Shown in pieces: positions 39,680 to 49,239 of a stretch of 64,000 bases of DNA. The position numbers and the translations under genes were made by a program. The stretch covers positions 868,001 to 932,000 of the forward strand of contig NZ_CP128355.1 of the NCBI RefSeq assembly GCF_038789205.1. The letters run 5' to 3'. The notes under the pieces are model-generated. The model was not told the origin of the DNA. It did no database searches and saw only the letters and a list, made by a program, of their open reading frames with translations. The stretch comes from Staphylococcus hsinchuensis (lineage in GTDB: Bacteria > Bacillota > Bacilli > Staphylococcales > Staphylococcaceae). Within the stretch, counting starts at the first letter, position 1. Every line of letters begins with the position of its first letter.

Positions 39680-41044
39680 ATGCAGAATAGTTTAAACAGA
39701 GAGCTGAGTAACAGACATGTTCAACTCATTGCCATTGGTGGTTCCATTGGTACAGGTCTCTTCTTAGGGGCAGGTCAATCTATAAGTATTACTGGGCCTT
39801 CGATCTTATTAACTTACACTGTTGTAGGTCTATTCCTATTTATATTTATGCGTGCAATGGGCGAAGTATTATTGTCTAATACAGGTTATAAGACTTTCGC
39901 AGATGTTGCGCATGATGAAATAGGGCCATTTGCAGGATTTGTGACAGGGTGGACATATTGGCTAACTTGGATTACTTCAGGGATGGCAGAAATCACCGCT
40001 GTTGCAAAATATGTAGAATTTTGGTTACCTGATTTACCTAACTGGATTACTTCACTATCGTGTGTATTAATTTTAATGTTACTTAATTTAACAAGTACGA
40101 AAGTATTCGGGGAACTTGAATTTTGGTTCTCTATTATTAAAGTAATTACAATCGTCTTTCTTATTGTGATTGGAATAGTGATGATTGTCTTTGCATTTCA
40201 CACGCCATATGGTAAGACTAGTTTAAGTAATCTAGTCTCACATGATGGTTTCTTCCCTCATGGGGCATCTGGTTTCTTTATGTCATTCCAGATGGTAGTC
40301 TTTTCATTTACTGGCTTAGAAATGCTAGGTATTACAGCTGGGGAAACGAAAGATCCTCACAAAACAATTCCTAAAGCAATTAATAGTGTTCCAGTGAGAA
40401 TATTATTATTTTATATTGGTGCTTTAGCTGTAATGATGACGATTATGCCTTGGAATACAATCGATCCAAATGATAGTCCATTTGTTAGTCTATTTGGAAT
40501 TATTGGTATTCCTTTTGCTACAAGCGTTATCAACTTTGTTGTATTAACAGCTGCCTCATCTGCTTGTAACAGTGGTATTTTCGCAAATAGTCGTATTCTA
40601 CATGGCTTATCCGAGAAAAAACAGACGAACCGTTACTTAATGAAAACAAATAAACGTGGGGTACCGGTAATTTCCATTTTAGTTACTTGTTTATTGCTAT
40701 CGATTACAGTGTTGCTGAACTATTTTATACCAAACGCAACGCAAGTATTCTTCTATGTAACTGCGATATCAACGATTTTACTTGTAGCTGTATGGATGTT
40801 TATCGTTTACGCTTACATTAAATATATTAAGAATAATCCTGAAAAACATAAAAAAAGCCATTATAAATTACCAGGAGGTATTCATAGTGCGAGAGTGGTA
40901 CAACTCTTCTTTGTCTTTGTATTAGTGCTTTTATTTATTGCACCTGATACACGCATGGGCGTAGTTCTATCTCCATTGTGGTTTATCTTACTTGGCATTA
41001 TTTACTGGTTTATGATGAAAAAATCTAAATCTACGAATGAGTAA
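39680..41044 (+). CDS. APC-family amino acid permease
   Basis: 454-aa transporter of the amino acid-polyamine-organocation superfamily with 12 predicted helices. The N-terminal RELSNRHVQLIAIGGSIGTGLFLGAG segment (two blocks around residues 8-32) and SFTGLEMLGITAGETKDP near 215 are typical of the AAT group, which includes CycA (D-Ala/D-Ser/Gly), AapA and the aromatic or lysine permeases. ATG 39680 follows a weak GGGAG. Substrate is not decidable from sequence. It appears monocistronic. Confidence 0.85.
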   Translation: MQNSLNRELSNRHVQLIAIGGSIGTGLFLGAGQSISITGPSILLTYTVVGLFLFIFMRAMGEVLLSNTGYKTFADVAHDEIGPFAGFVTGWTYWLTWITSGMAEITAVAKYVEFWLPDLPNWITSLSCVLILMLLNLTSTKVFGELEFWFSIIKVITIVFLIVIGIVMIVFAFHTPYGKTSLSNLVSHDGFFPHGASGFFMSFQMVVFSFTGLEMLGITAGETKDPHKTIPKAINSVPVRILLFYIGALAVMMTIMPWNTIDPNDSPFVSLFGIIGIPFATSVINFVVLTAASSACNSGIFANSRILHGLSEKKQTNRYLMKTNKRGVPVISILVTCLLLSITVLLNYFIPNATQVFFYVTAISTILLVAVWMFIVYAYIKYIKNNPEKHKKSHYKLPGGIHSARVVQLFFVFVLVLLFIAPDTRMGVVLSPLWFILLGIIYWFMMKKSKSTNE

Positions 41045-41150
41045 TTTTTGTTTCTAAATTTCTTTATAGAGGTTTTGTGTAATTTGTAAAAAGGAATAAC
41101 CTAATAGAGTAGATGTGAACCTTATAATGAAATCAAGGAGTGTAAATGTA

Positions 41151-41621
41151 ATGGAAGTAAAATATTTGAAGGGCGAACAAGGTATCACTCAAAATGTCAT
41201 ACAACATATTGATGCCACTACAGATCAGGTATTTCCTTATTTAAGTACGACTGAAGGGATACAACAATGGTTCCCTCAATTGTCATTTAAAGACCAAGAA
41301 GTTGGTGGCACAGTGGTATTTAATATGGAAGATACTCGACAAGAAATGGAAATCACGCATTACGAGCCAAACAAGGTAGTAGGTTTCACGTGGGATAAAG
41401 GTACTGTGAAGTTTGTATTAGCTGAAATACAAGGTGCAACTCAAATAACACTTGAAGAACATTTACCTCACGAGTTTCCACATATTGCAGCTGATTTTAC
41501 AGGATGGCAATTTCATATGAAAAGTATACAGCAGTTAGTAGAAAAAGGTTCACCACTTGACCAACAAAATTACAACTTTGATGAAGTAACAAACGAAATT
41601 AAAAATCAACTTGATTTATAA
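41151..41621 (+). CDS. SRPBCC (AHSA1-like) domain protein
   Basis: 156-aa START/Bet v1-type protein of the activator-of-Hsp90 (AHSA1)/YndB subgroup. Conserved features are the IDATTDQVFPYLSTTEGIQQWFP opening (residues ~20-42), the YEPNKVVGFTW strand and TGWQFHMKSIQQL near the C-terminus. Such proteins bind small hydrophobic ligands; the ligand is unknown. The start is ATG 41151 downstream of AAGGAG; earlier in-frame codons lie upstream of that site. Confidence 0.8.
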   Translation: MEVKYLKGEQGITQNVIQHIDATTDQVFPYLSTTEGIQQWFPQLSFKDQEVGGTVVFNMEDTRQEMEITHYEPNKVVGFTWDKGTVKFVLAEIQGATQITLEEHLPHEFPHIAADFTGWQFHMKSIQQLVEKGSPLDQQNYNFDEVTNEIKNQLDL

Positions 41622-41625
41622 ACGC

Positions 41626-41668
41626 AAAAAGCTGAGGTTTACGTTAGTACGTAAACCTCAGCTTTTTT
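41626..41668. terminator. Bidirectional terminator
   Basis: A 19-bp perfect stem beginning AAAAAGCTGAGG and ending CCTCAGCTTTTT with a TAGT loop. It serves the SRPBCC gene on the plus strand and the convergent MFS gene on the minus strand. Confidence 0.95.
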
Positions 41669-41673
41669 GTTGA

Positions 41674-42855
41674 TTAATGATTGTGTTGATACGGGACATT
41701 TTTACCATGTAATAGGTAGTAAAGACCGATTGAAACCAGTACTAATATGCCCATAATGATATATAAGAATCTATAGCCTACGAGTGGAATGATAATACCT
41801 AATACAAATGGTCCGATGCCGGCACCAAAGTCAGCAAACATAAAGAATGTTGAAGTTGCGAGTCCAATATTTTTCTTAGGTGATTGTTGCACTGCAATCG
41901 CTTGTGCACTAGGAACAATCGTACCATAACCTATACCGATGAATACTGCTGAAATAAGTAATAACCAGCTTGTGTGCGTCATGCCTAGCAAGCATAACCC
42001 TATGATGAAACTAATCATCACTGGATACATTACTTTGTTTTCGTCGAATTTATCGTAGATTTTACCAGTAAATGGTCTTGTAACAAAAGTACTTACAGCA
42101 TAAACAACGAAGAAGAAACTAGAAATTGATGCTAAATTAATTTGTTCAGTATAAGCTGACAAGAATGATAGTACACTTGAATAAGCAATACCTACACAAG
42201 CTACCACGATAGAGATAGGTAGCGCTTCTCGTTGAATGAATGCATCAATACCTTTAGGTTGACTTTGTTGTGCATTTTGTAGACTAGTTGTTTTTGGAAG
42301 ATTTTTAATAAATAAAGTTAATATAAGTGATAATACAATGCATAATAAACTTACATTAAAGATAGATTTAAAACCTAAGTGTTGACTTAAAATAATACCT
42401 GAAAATGGTCCGATAGCTGAAGCTAATGTGACACTAAGTGCATAGTAGCCAATACCTTCACCTTTACGTTTTTCTGGTACAATACGTGAAGAAATGGTAC
42501 CTGTAGCTGTAGAAGATATACCAAATGCAAAGCCGTGAATGAGTCGGACTAACATTAAGATCGTTAAGCTATTAATTGTATAATAAAGTGCTACGGTAAT
42601 AATTGAGAATATAATACCGTATAGCAATACCTTTCTTGGCTTAAGATGATCGATAAATCGACCGGATAAGAGTCGGCCAAATAACATCCCAATGATAAAG
42701 ATGCCGGCTGCTAGACCACCCATACTTTCTGAGGCATGATACGTATGAATTGCATACGTCGTTACTGTAACGATTAAAGTATAATGTATTAAATACATTA
42801 GAAAATTAACGAGTGTTACTGTAATAAAATCTTTCGTCCATAACTTTTCATTCAT
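41674..42855 (-). CDS. MFS transporter (drug/sugar efflux type)
   Basis: 393-aa major facilitator with 12 predicted helices. The loop 2-3 signature GRLLSGRFIDHLKPRKVL and the helix-5 region YALSVTLASAIGPFSG (a variant of the antiporter motif C) suggest an H+-coupled exporter of the YfcJ/YhhS or arabinose-efflux type. Its ATG at 42855 is 117 nt from the divergent LysR gene, the classic arrangement of a regulator and its target. Substrate unknown. Confidence 0.82.
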   Translation of the reverse strand: MNEKLWTKDFITVTLVNFLMYLIHYTLIVTVTTYAIHTYHASESMGGLAAGIFIIGMLFGRLLSGRFIDHLKPRKVLLYGIIFSIITVALYYTINSLTILMLVRLIHGFAFGISSTATGTISSRIVPEKRKGEGIGYYALSVTLASAIGPFSGIILSQHLGFKSIFNVSLLCIVLSLILTLFIKNLPKTTSLQNAQQSQPKGIDAFIQREALPISIVVACVGIAYSSVLSFLSAYTEQINLASISSFFFVVYAVSTFVTRPFTGKIYDKFDENKVMYPVMISFIIGLCLLGMTHTSWLLLISAVFIGIGYGTIVPSAQAIAVQQSPKKNIGLATSTFFMFADFGAGIGPFVLGIIIPLVGYRFLYIIMGILVLVSIGLYYLLHGKNVPYQHNH

Positions 42856-42902
42856 AAAACAGAATCACCCCTACATTTATTGAATATTTTCATTATAATA
42901 AA

Positions 42903-42922
42903 TTATGCATACTTATGTATAA
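42903..42922. promoter_or_regulatory. Palindromic operator between MFS and LysR genes
   Basis: TTATGCATA-CT-TATGTATAA is a 9+9 near-perfect palindrome (one mismatch) and contains a T-N11-A core, the form bound by LysR-type regulators. It lies centrally between the divergent starts. Confidence 0.5.
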
Positions 42923-42972
42923 TTAAGATTAATGATATTAATATAAGTAAAGCTTATATAAAGGAGCTAAAT

Positions 42973-43863
42973 ATGAATTTTGAACAACTTACCTATGTAA
43001 AAAAGATATATGAATTGGAATCTATCATTCAAGCGGCTGATAAAATGCATGTAAGCCAGTCTGCAATGAACCAGTCTTTGCGCGCTTTAGAATTTGAGTT
43101 AGGGTACCAATTATTCGAGCGATCTAGAAGAGGTACTTTTGCAACTGAAATTGGTCAACGTATTATTCCATATATTATTGATATCTTAGATGCGCGTACA
43201 CAGTTATTACAAGAAGTCGATTCGTTAAAGAGTAATCTAACAGGATCTCTAAAAATTGCGACGATACCGACGTTATTTAATAAGATTATTCCTAAAGCTT
43301 TATCTGCTTTTAAGAAAGATTTCCCTCATATTGAAGTTCAAGTGTTCGAAAGTGATAAAGATAAAGTGATTAAAATGATGGAAAACAATGAAGTTGATAT
43401 TGGATTAATAGGAAAACGTGAATCTGAAACATTTGCTAAGACATTAACGAGTTACCCATTAAATATTTCGACAGACTTTCGTTTGATTGTACCGAAAAAG
43501 TCAAAATTATCATTACGAGAAAATGTAGATTTATCAATGATACAGCCATATCCTTTTGTACTTTATGATCGCAATTTTTATCATGAGAACTTAAAGAACT
43601 TTGAAGATAAAAACGGCCCGTTAAAAATTGTTTTCAAAACAAACAATCCGAGTGTATTAATTAAAACAATATCTGAGGGATTAGGTGTAAGTATTGTCTC
43701 AAGGTTAATGTTAGAAGACGATCCTTATATCGCAAGTGGTATGGTAGAAATGGTAACAATTGGAGCGCCGTTTGATTATTTCCTTCACTTTGTAGCTATG
43801 ACGCATAAAGATAGTAATAATTTAACGACGATTGAGACATTTGTAGATTATTTAAAGCATTAA
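42973..43863 (+). CDS. LysR-type transcriptional regulator
   Basis: 296-aa regulator with the N-terminal helix-turn-helix (IIQAADKMHVSQSAMNQSLRALE at residues ~18-40) and a typical effector domain (NEVDIGLIGKRE near 140, EGLGVSIVSRLM near 260). The start is ATG 42973 after AAAGGAG. The longer frame begins 93 nt upstream, inside the probable operator region, and lacks a ribosome binding site. It likely controls the divergent MFS gene and itself. Confidence 0.85.
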   Translation: MNFEQLTYVKKIYELESIIQAADKMHVSQSAMNQSLRALEFELGYQLFERSRRGTFATEIGQRIIPYIIDILDARTQLLQEVDSLKSNLTGSLKIATIPTLFNKIIPKALSAFKKDFPHIEVQVFESDKDKVIKMMENNEVDIGLIGKRESETFAKTLTSYPLNISTDFRLIVPKKSKLSLRENVDLSMIQPYPFVLYDRNFYHENLKNFEDKNGPLKIVFKTNNPSVLIKTISEGLGVSIVSRLMLEDDPYIASGMVEMVTIGAPFDYFLHFVAMTHKDSNNLTTIETFVDYLKH

Positions 43864-44090
43864 TGTTATTCAGATTAACTTTATTTAATGAGAGTTGTTT
43901 TTCCGTATCGTATCAAATACAAAGATGGAAAATAGTACACAATAAGGATACTTATCTCCTTGATATTACGCTTTTGTTCACTCTAAGTATACAAATCAAT
44001 TATAATGTTCTATAATATAGTTAATAATAATATATTTGTACATCTAGAGAACACAACACGTTTCTGTAGTAAACAAAGGGGAGATTTATA

Positions 44091-45035
44091 ATGAAAAAAA
44101 TTATGATAACTGGCGCTTTAGGACAAATTGGTACTGAACTTGTGTTAAAGTGTAGATCCTTATATGGTAATGACAATGTGTTGGCTACGGACATAAGAGA
44201 ACCTGAACCAGCATCATCACTTTCAAATGGACCGTTTGAAATTTTAGATGTGACTGATAGAAAACATATGAACCAATTAGTTGAATCATTTCAGCCTGAT
44301 ACTTTAATGCATATGGCAGCTTTATTGTCGGCGAAAGCAGAAAAGAACCCGATATTTGCTTGGGATTTAAATATGGGTGGTTTAATGAATGCTTTAGAAG
44401 TAGCACGTGAATATGATTTACAGTTCTTTACTCCAAGCTCAATTGGCGCATTTGGCCCATCTACTCCAAAAGTAAACACACCTCAAGTTACAATCCAACG
44501 ACCGACTTCAATGTATGGCGTTAACAAAGTTGCTGGTGAATTATTGTGCCAATATTACTTTGAGAAATTTAATGTGGATACGCGTAGTGTTAGATTTCCA
44601 GGGCTGATTTCACATGTTAAAGAACCTGGTGGCGGCACGACAGATTATGCCGTGGATATATACTTCCAAGCAGTACGCCAAGGTAAATACACGAGCTATA
44701 TTGCACAAGATACTTATATGGATATGATGTTTATGGATGACGCGATCGACGCTATCATTCAATTGATGGAAGCAGATGGTGTGAAATTGATTAACCGTAA
44801 TGCTTATAATTTAAGTGCGATGAGTATTGAACCAGAAATGGTTAAAGCATCTATTCAAGAATATTTACCAGATTTTGAATTAAGTTATGACGTTGATCCG
44901 CAAAGACAAGCCATAGCAGATAGTTGGCCGAATAGTATAGATGTAAGTTGTGCTAGAGCAGAGTGGGGATTCGACCCGAAATATGATCTCAACAAAATGA
45001 CTGAGGTTATGTTAGAGGCTATTAAACAGAAATAA
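44091..45035 (+). CDS. tdh: SDR-type L-threonine 3-dehydrogenase
   Basis: 314-aa extended short-chain dehydrogenase/UDP-epimerase-like protein. It has the NAD-binding GALGQIG at residues 8-14, a PSSIGAFGP segment and the catalytic Tyr/Lys pair in [11 protein letters not shown]. This subgroup in Firmicutes is the SDR threonine dehydrogenase that makes 2-amino-3-ketobutyrate, the substrate of Kbl. In S. aureus the related gene lies near kbl; here 27 kb of other genes lies between. The ribosome binding site is GGGGAG. A sugar epimerase role is less likely because no sugar-nucleotide genes adjoin it. Confidence 0.8.
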   Translation: MKKIMITGALGQIGTELVLKCRSLYGNDNVLATDIREPEPASSLSNGPFEILDVTDRKHMNQLVESFQPDTLMHMAALLSAKAEKNPIFAWDLNMGGLMNALEVAREYDLQFFTPSSIGAFGPSTPKVNTPQVTIQRPTSMYGVNKVAGELLCQYYFEKFNVDTRSVRFPGLISHVKEPGGGTTDYAVDIYFQAVRQGKYTSYIAQDTYMDMMFMDDAIDAIIQLMEADGVKLINRNAYNLSAMSIEPEMVKASIQEYLPDFELSYDVDPQRQAIADSWPNSIDVSCARAEWGFDPKYDLNKMTEVMLEAIKQK

Positions 45036-45169
45036 CTTCATCATTTATTGTATATAAAACAATTAGATAATTGTGTTAAAGTTTAAATATTTCGAAAATT
45101 CATTGAATCAAGTTATTCACATTGATATAATTTAATATACAAACTTTGAAAGCTTTGGGAGGATAAATC

Positions 45170-46249
45170 ATGTCAGAAAAAATACAATTTGTAGAGCGAC
45201 AACAATTAAAAGAAAAGCCAGACCCAAAAGATTTAGGATTTGGGGAGCACTTCACGGATTATATGTTAAGTTTTCAATATGATGCCGATAAAGGATGGCA
45301 TGATTTAAAGATTGTGCCATACGGATCAATCGAAATATCTCCAGCTGCTCAAGCACTTCATTACGGACAAGCAGTGTTTGAAGGATTGAAAGCATATAAA
45401 CATGATGGAGAAGTTGACTTATTCCGTCCATCTCAGAACTTTAAGCGTATTAATAACTCATTAGAAAGACTAGAAATGCCTAAAGTCGATGAAGAATTAT
45501 TATTAGAAGGACTTAAACAACTTGTAGATGTCGAACGTGACTGGGTTCCAGAAGGCGATGGTCAATCACTTTATATTCGTCCATTTGTCTTTGCAACTGA
45601 AGGCGTATTAGGTGTAAGACCTGCAAAATCATATCAAATGTTAATTATTTTATCTCCTTCTGGTAACTATTATGGCGGAGAGTCATTAACACCTACGAAG
45701 ATTTATGTAGAAGATGAATATGTGCGCGCCGTGCGTGGAGGCGTTGGGTTTGCGAAAGTTGCAGGAAATTACGCAGCAAGCCTTAAATCTCAAACGAATG
45801 CAGCAGAAGAAGGTTACGACCAAGTGCTATGGTTAGACGGTGTTGAACGTAAATATATCGAAGAGGTTGGTAGCATGAACATTTTCTTCGTTGAAAATGG
45901 AAAAATTGTTACACCTGAATTAAATGGAAGTATCTTACCAGGTATTACACGTAAGACTGTTATTGAATTAGCACAAAAATTAGGCTACGAAGTTGAAACA
46001 CGCCACGTATCTATTGATGAACTATTTGAAGCATACGATAAAGGTGAACTTACAGAAGTATTTGGTACAGGTACTGCCGCAGTTATTTCACCAGTCGGTA
46101 AGTTGAAATACGAAGATAGAGAAATCGTTATCAACAACAATGAAACAGGCGAGATTACGCAAAAACTTTACGACAACTACGTAGGCATTCAAAGCGGTAA
46201 ATTGGATGATCCAGAAGGCTGGAGAGTTGTAGTACCAAGATATGAATAA
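45170..46249 (+). CDS. ilvE: Branched-chain amino acid aminotransferase
   Basis: 359-aa fold-type IV PLP aminotransferase that interconverts Val, Leu and Ile with their 2-oxo acids, also feeding branched fatty-acid synthesis. The PLP lysine is K196 in [12 protein letters not shown], and the [14 protein letters not shown] and EVGSMNIFF segments are typical of the BCAT2-like group. ATG 45170 follows GGGAGG. It is monocistronic, ending at the terminator in the dispersed repeat. Confidence 0.95.
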   Translation: MSEKIQFVERQQLKEKPDPKDLGFGEHFTDYMLSFQYDADKGWHDLKIVPYGSIEISPAAQALHYGQAVFEGLKAYKHDGEVDLFRPSQNFKRINNSLERLEMPKVDEELLLEGLKQLVDVERDWVPEGDGQSLYIRPFVFATEGVLGVRPAKSYQMLIILSPSGNYYGGESLTPTKIYVEDEYVRAVRGGVGFAKVAGNYAASLKSQTNAAEEGYDQVLWLDGVERKYIEEVGSMNIFFVENGKIVTPELNGSILPGITRKTVIELAQKLGYEVETRHVSIDELFEAYDKGELTEVFGTGTAAVISPVGKLKYEDREIVINNNETGEITQKLYDNYVGIQSGKLDDPEGWRVVVPRYE

Positions 46250-46258
46250 TAATCAATT

Positions 46259-46294
46259 GAGTCTGAGGCAAAATGAGCTGTCTCAGACTTTTTT
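46259..46294 (+). terminator. Intrinsic terminator after ilvE
   Basis: Stem AGTCTGAGGCA / TGTCTCAGACT (one G-T pair), 8-nt loop, then TTTTTT. It is part of dispersed repeat copy 3. Confidence 0.85.
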
Positions 46295-46417
46295 AATCAA
46301 CTAGACAGTAGATAGCTAAAGCTTATATCAAGTTTCGTACAACGCTAGTCATCTTTACTGGGGTGGGACAATGAAATCTCAATTAGAAAATTAGATTTCT
46401 GTCCTGCTCCTATTTTA
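46259..46417 (-). repeat. Dispersed intergenic repeat, copy 3 (full length, inverted)
   Basis: Reverse complement matches the copy at 8688 along its length: GGAGCAGGACAGAAATC, then TGTCCCACCCC, the GATGACTAG box, TCTACTG and the TCTGAGAC hairpin. Internal spacer bases have drifted while the stems remain pairable. Confidence 0.75.
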
Positions 46418-46517
46418 TATTAGTCACATTTCTAGGAAATCAAAAATTAATGTATTAAACTTAAATGGTGAATATAATTAAAGAGGAAATATGTAATGAT
46501 GTAGGAGATGTAGCAAC

Positions 46518-47207
46518 ATGGAATGGATATTATTTGATAAAGACGGTACATTAATTTATTTTGACCGTAGTTGGATGAAGATAGGTCTGCAACTCGTCGA
46601 TGATTTTATGGATGAATATCGAGAAAATATCAATGACGTGGATCGTGCTTACCGTCAGCTTGGTGTGATTGATGGCGAGATTCAACCGGGAACAATCATG
46701 GCTTCCGGTGCATTAGATGAAATGATCAAGGCGTTTTGCGAAATTGCAGGTCAAGATGTAACGCAGTGGGCACAACGCCGAAGTCAAACTTTAGTGGATC
46801 AACGTGTTCCTGAAAATATTTTAGTTGAAGGTATTACCGACACTTTAGACACATTGAAAAAGGATGGTTACCGTTTAGGTATTGTGACGAGTGATTCTAA
46901 AGTAGGTGTTGAACAATTTTTAGAAGCAACACAACTTGAACATTATTTTGATGTTGTGATTTCTACAGAAGCGGATGCGGTAGAAAAACCGAACGCTGAA
47001 GTATTGAATCCGTTATTTCATCACTACGATGTAGCACCACAAGATGTCATGATTGTTGGTGATACCGCTAATGATATACAAACAGGTGTAAATGCTCATC
47101 TTGGTTTGAGTGTAGCTGTATTAACTGGCGTAGGCTTAGAAGAAGAGTTCACTAAAGCAGATTATGTCTTCGAAACCGCAAATGAAATTATTAAAATTAT
47201 TAAATAA
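46518..47207 (+). CDS. HAD-family phosphatase (phosphoglycolate phosphatase-like)
   Basis: 229-aa haloacid dehalogenase-superfamily hydrolase. The nucleophile motif DKDGT holds D7 and D9, motif II is VTSDSK, and motif III/IV is KPNAEVLNP...MIVGDTANDIQTG. A helical cap follows motif I, as in Gph and PpaX. The substrate is unknown; the same gene follows ilvE in S. aureus. ATG 46518 follows AGGAG. Confidence 0.87.
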   Translation: MEWILFDKDGTLIYFDRSWMKIGLQLVDDFMDEYRENINDVDRAYRQLGVIDGEIQPGTIMASGALDEMIKAFCEIAGQDVTQWAQRRSQTLVDQRVPENILVEGITDTLDTLKKDGYRLGIVTSDSKVGVEQFLEATQLEHYFDVVISTEADAVEKPNAEVLNPLFHHYDVAPQDVMIVGDTANDIQTGVNAHLGLSVAVLTGVGLEEEFTKADYVFETANEIIKIIK

Positions 47208-47259
47208 TAAGAGCAAAGCTTTGGGTTTATAATATTATTAGTAAAACATCTGAATATAT

Positions 47260-47306
47260 AAAAACCAACGCAAAAGATTGATTTAATCTCTTGCGTTGGT
47301 TTTTTA
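47260..47306. terminator. Bidirectional terminator
   Basis: A 13-bp outer stem (AAAACCAACGCAA / TTGCGTTGGTTTT) with an inner AGATT/AATCT stem and flanking T/A runs. It lies between the HAD gene and the convergent kinase genes. Confidence 0.9.
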
Positions 47307-47318
47307 TTCATAGATTGT

Positions 47319-47981
47319 CTAACGTTGATCGACATTGCGATACGCACTAATAATACGGCTTATTTTTTCTATAACAGGTTCTAATGAATCAGGATCTTCG
47401 AGCAGATCATATTCATTGATATTGACGCGCACGACTGGGCAAGCATTGAAATCGCGAATCCATTCTTCGTAACGTGTATATAATTTCCTCCAATATTCAG
47501 GGTCTGTTTCCATCTCCATTTGACGACCACGTTGATTAATACGTTCTATTACTTCATCGTAATCGCATTCCAAATAAATTAATACATCAGGTTTCGGGAA
47601 GTAAGGTGTCATGACCATTGCATTAAACAATTCTGAGTATGTTTTGAAATCATCTTCACTCATCGTTCCTTGAAGTTGGTGCATTTTCGCAAAGATATCG
47701 ACATCTTCATAAATTGAGCGATCTTGCACAAACCCGCCACCATATTCAAACATGCGTTTTTGTTCTTTAAAGCGTTCAGCTAAGAAGTAAATTTGTAAAT
47801 GGAAACTCCAACGTTCAAAGTCATGATAAAATTTATCTAAATAAGGGTTATGATCTACATTTTCGAACGAAGTGCGGAAATTCAATCGCTCGGCTAGCGC
47901 ACGTGTCAACGTGGACTTACCTACACCTACTGTACCCGCAACTGTAATAATCGCATCTTGAGGGATACCATATTTATTCAT
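47319..47981 (-). CDS. Deoxyadenosine/deoxycytidine kinase
   Basis: 220-aa deoxynucleoside kinase that phosphorylates salvaged deoxyadenosine (and often deoxycytidine). The P-loop GTVGVGKST is near residue 17, a DRSIYEDVDIFA segment forms the ERS-like catalytic motif, and INQRGRQME is the lid. The start is ATG 47981, after GGAGG, overlapping the last bases of the upstream kinase gene; the longer TTG start precedes that site. The tandem pair of kinases is typical of Firmicutes. Confidence 0.92.
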   Translation of the reverse strand: MNKYGIPQDAIITVAGTVGVGKSTLTRALAERLNFRTSFENVDHNPYLDKFYHDFERWSFHLQIYFLAERFKEQKRMFEYGGGFVQDRSIYEDVDIFAKMHQLQGTMSEDDFKTYSELFNAMVMTPYFPKPDVLIYLECDYDEVIERINQRGRQMEMETDPEYWRKLYTRYEEWIRDFNACPVVRVNINEYDLLEDPDSLEPVIEKISRIISAYRNVDQR

Positions 47982-48591
47982 GTTTATAACCTCCAATGAG
48001 TGGTTCTACTAAATTTAAAATTTGTTGATAGTCCGCATCATTATTGACGAAATCCAGATTAGTCGTATCAATACGGATAACTTGTGTTTCTGAAGATTTC
48101 ATTGACTCATAGAATCGTTGATAATCACGCTTTAGATTGAGCAAATAATCGTCTTCAATATGGTGTTCAAAGCTACGATTACGCTTGGCGATACGAGATT
48201 TTAAAACATTTAAATCAGCATCTAGGAAAATAATTACATTCGGCATTTCTAAATCTTCGGTGAGTATATTATAAATTCTTGAAAACTTATCAAATTCATC
48301 TTGTGATAGTGTATTACTAGCGAAGATTTTATTTTTATATATATGATAGTCGCTTACTACACCTGAATTGATGTGTTCAATATCTTGAAATTGTTTGTAA
48401 CGATTACATAAGAAAAACATTTCTGTTTGAAAACTCCAAGTTGAAATATCGTCGTAGAAATTTGATAGAAATGGATTTTCATCTATAATTTCATTCTCTT
48501 CATAGAAGTGATAAGTTTGACTAAGTTTATGAGTTAAAGAAGACTTCCCAACGCCAATTGGGCCTTCGATAGCGATAAAAGTTTTTTTCAT
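47974..48591 (-). CDS. Deoxyguanosine kinase
   Basis: 205-aa deoxynucleoside kinase, paralogue of the downstream gene, with P-loop GPIGVGKSS near residue 11 and the catalytic VSDYHIYKNKIFA segment, where DYHI replaces the usual DRSI. The start is ATG 48591, seven bases after GGAGTG; the longer frame runs into tadA's leader and is rejected. It overlaps its partner by 8 nt. dGK and dAK form a heterodimer in lactobacilli; whether they do here is unknown. Confidence 0.9.
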   Translation of the reverse strand: MKKTFIAIEGPIGVGKSSLTHKLSQTYHFYEENEIIDENPFLSNFYDDISTWSFQTEMFFLCNRYKQFQDIEHINSGVVSDYHIYKNKIFASNTLSQDEFDKFSRIYNILTEDLEMPNVIIFLDADLNVLKSRIAKRNRSFEHHIEDDYLLNLKRDYQRFYESMKSSETQVIRIDTTNLDFVNNDADYQQILNLVEPLIGGYKHE

Positions 48592-48641
48592 ATTGAACAC
48601 TCCAATGTTAAAATAGACATTCAATATTGTATCATATGTGA

Positions 48642-49145
<504 letters not shown>

Positions 49146-49239
49146 TAATTTGTTAAAATAGTTTGTGTTACAACATCATTAATCTTTACATTATAACGTT
49201 AAATGTATGATGGATAATCATCAGAAATGAGGAAAATGC

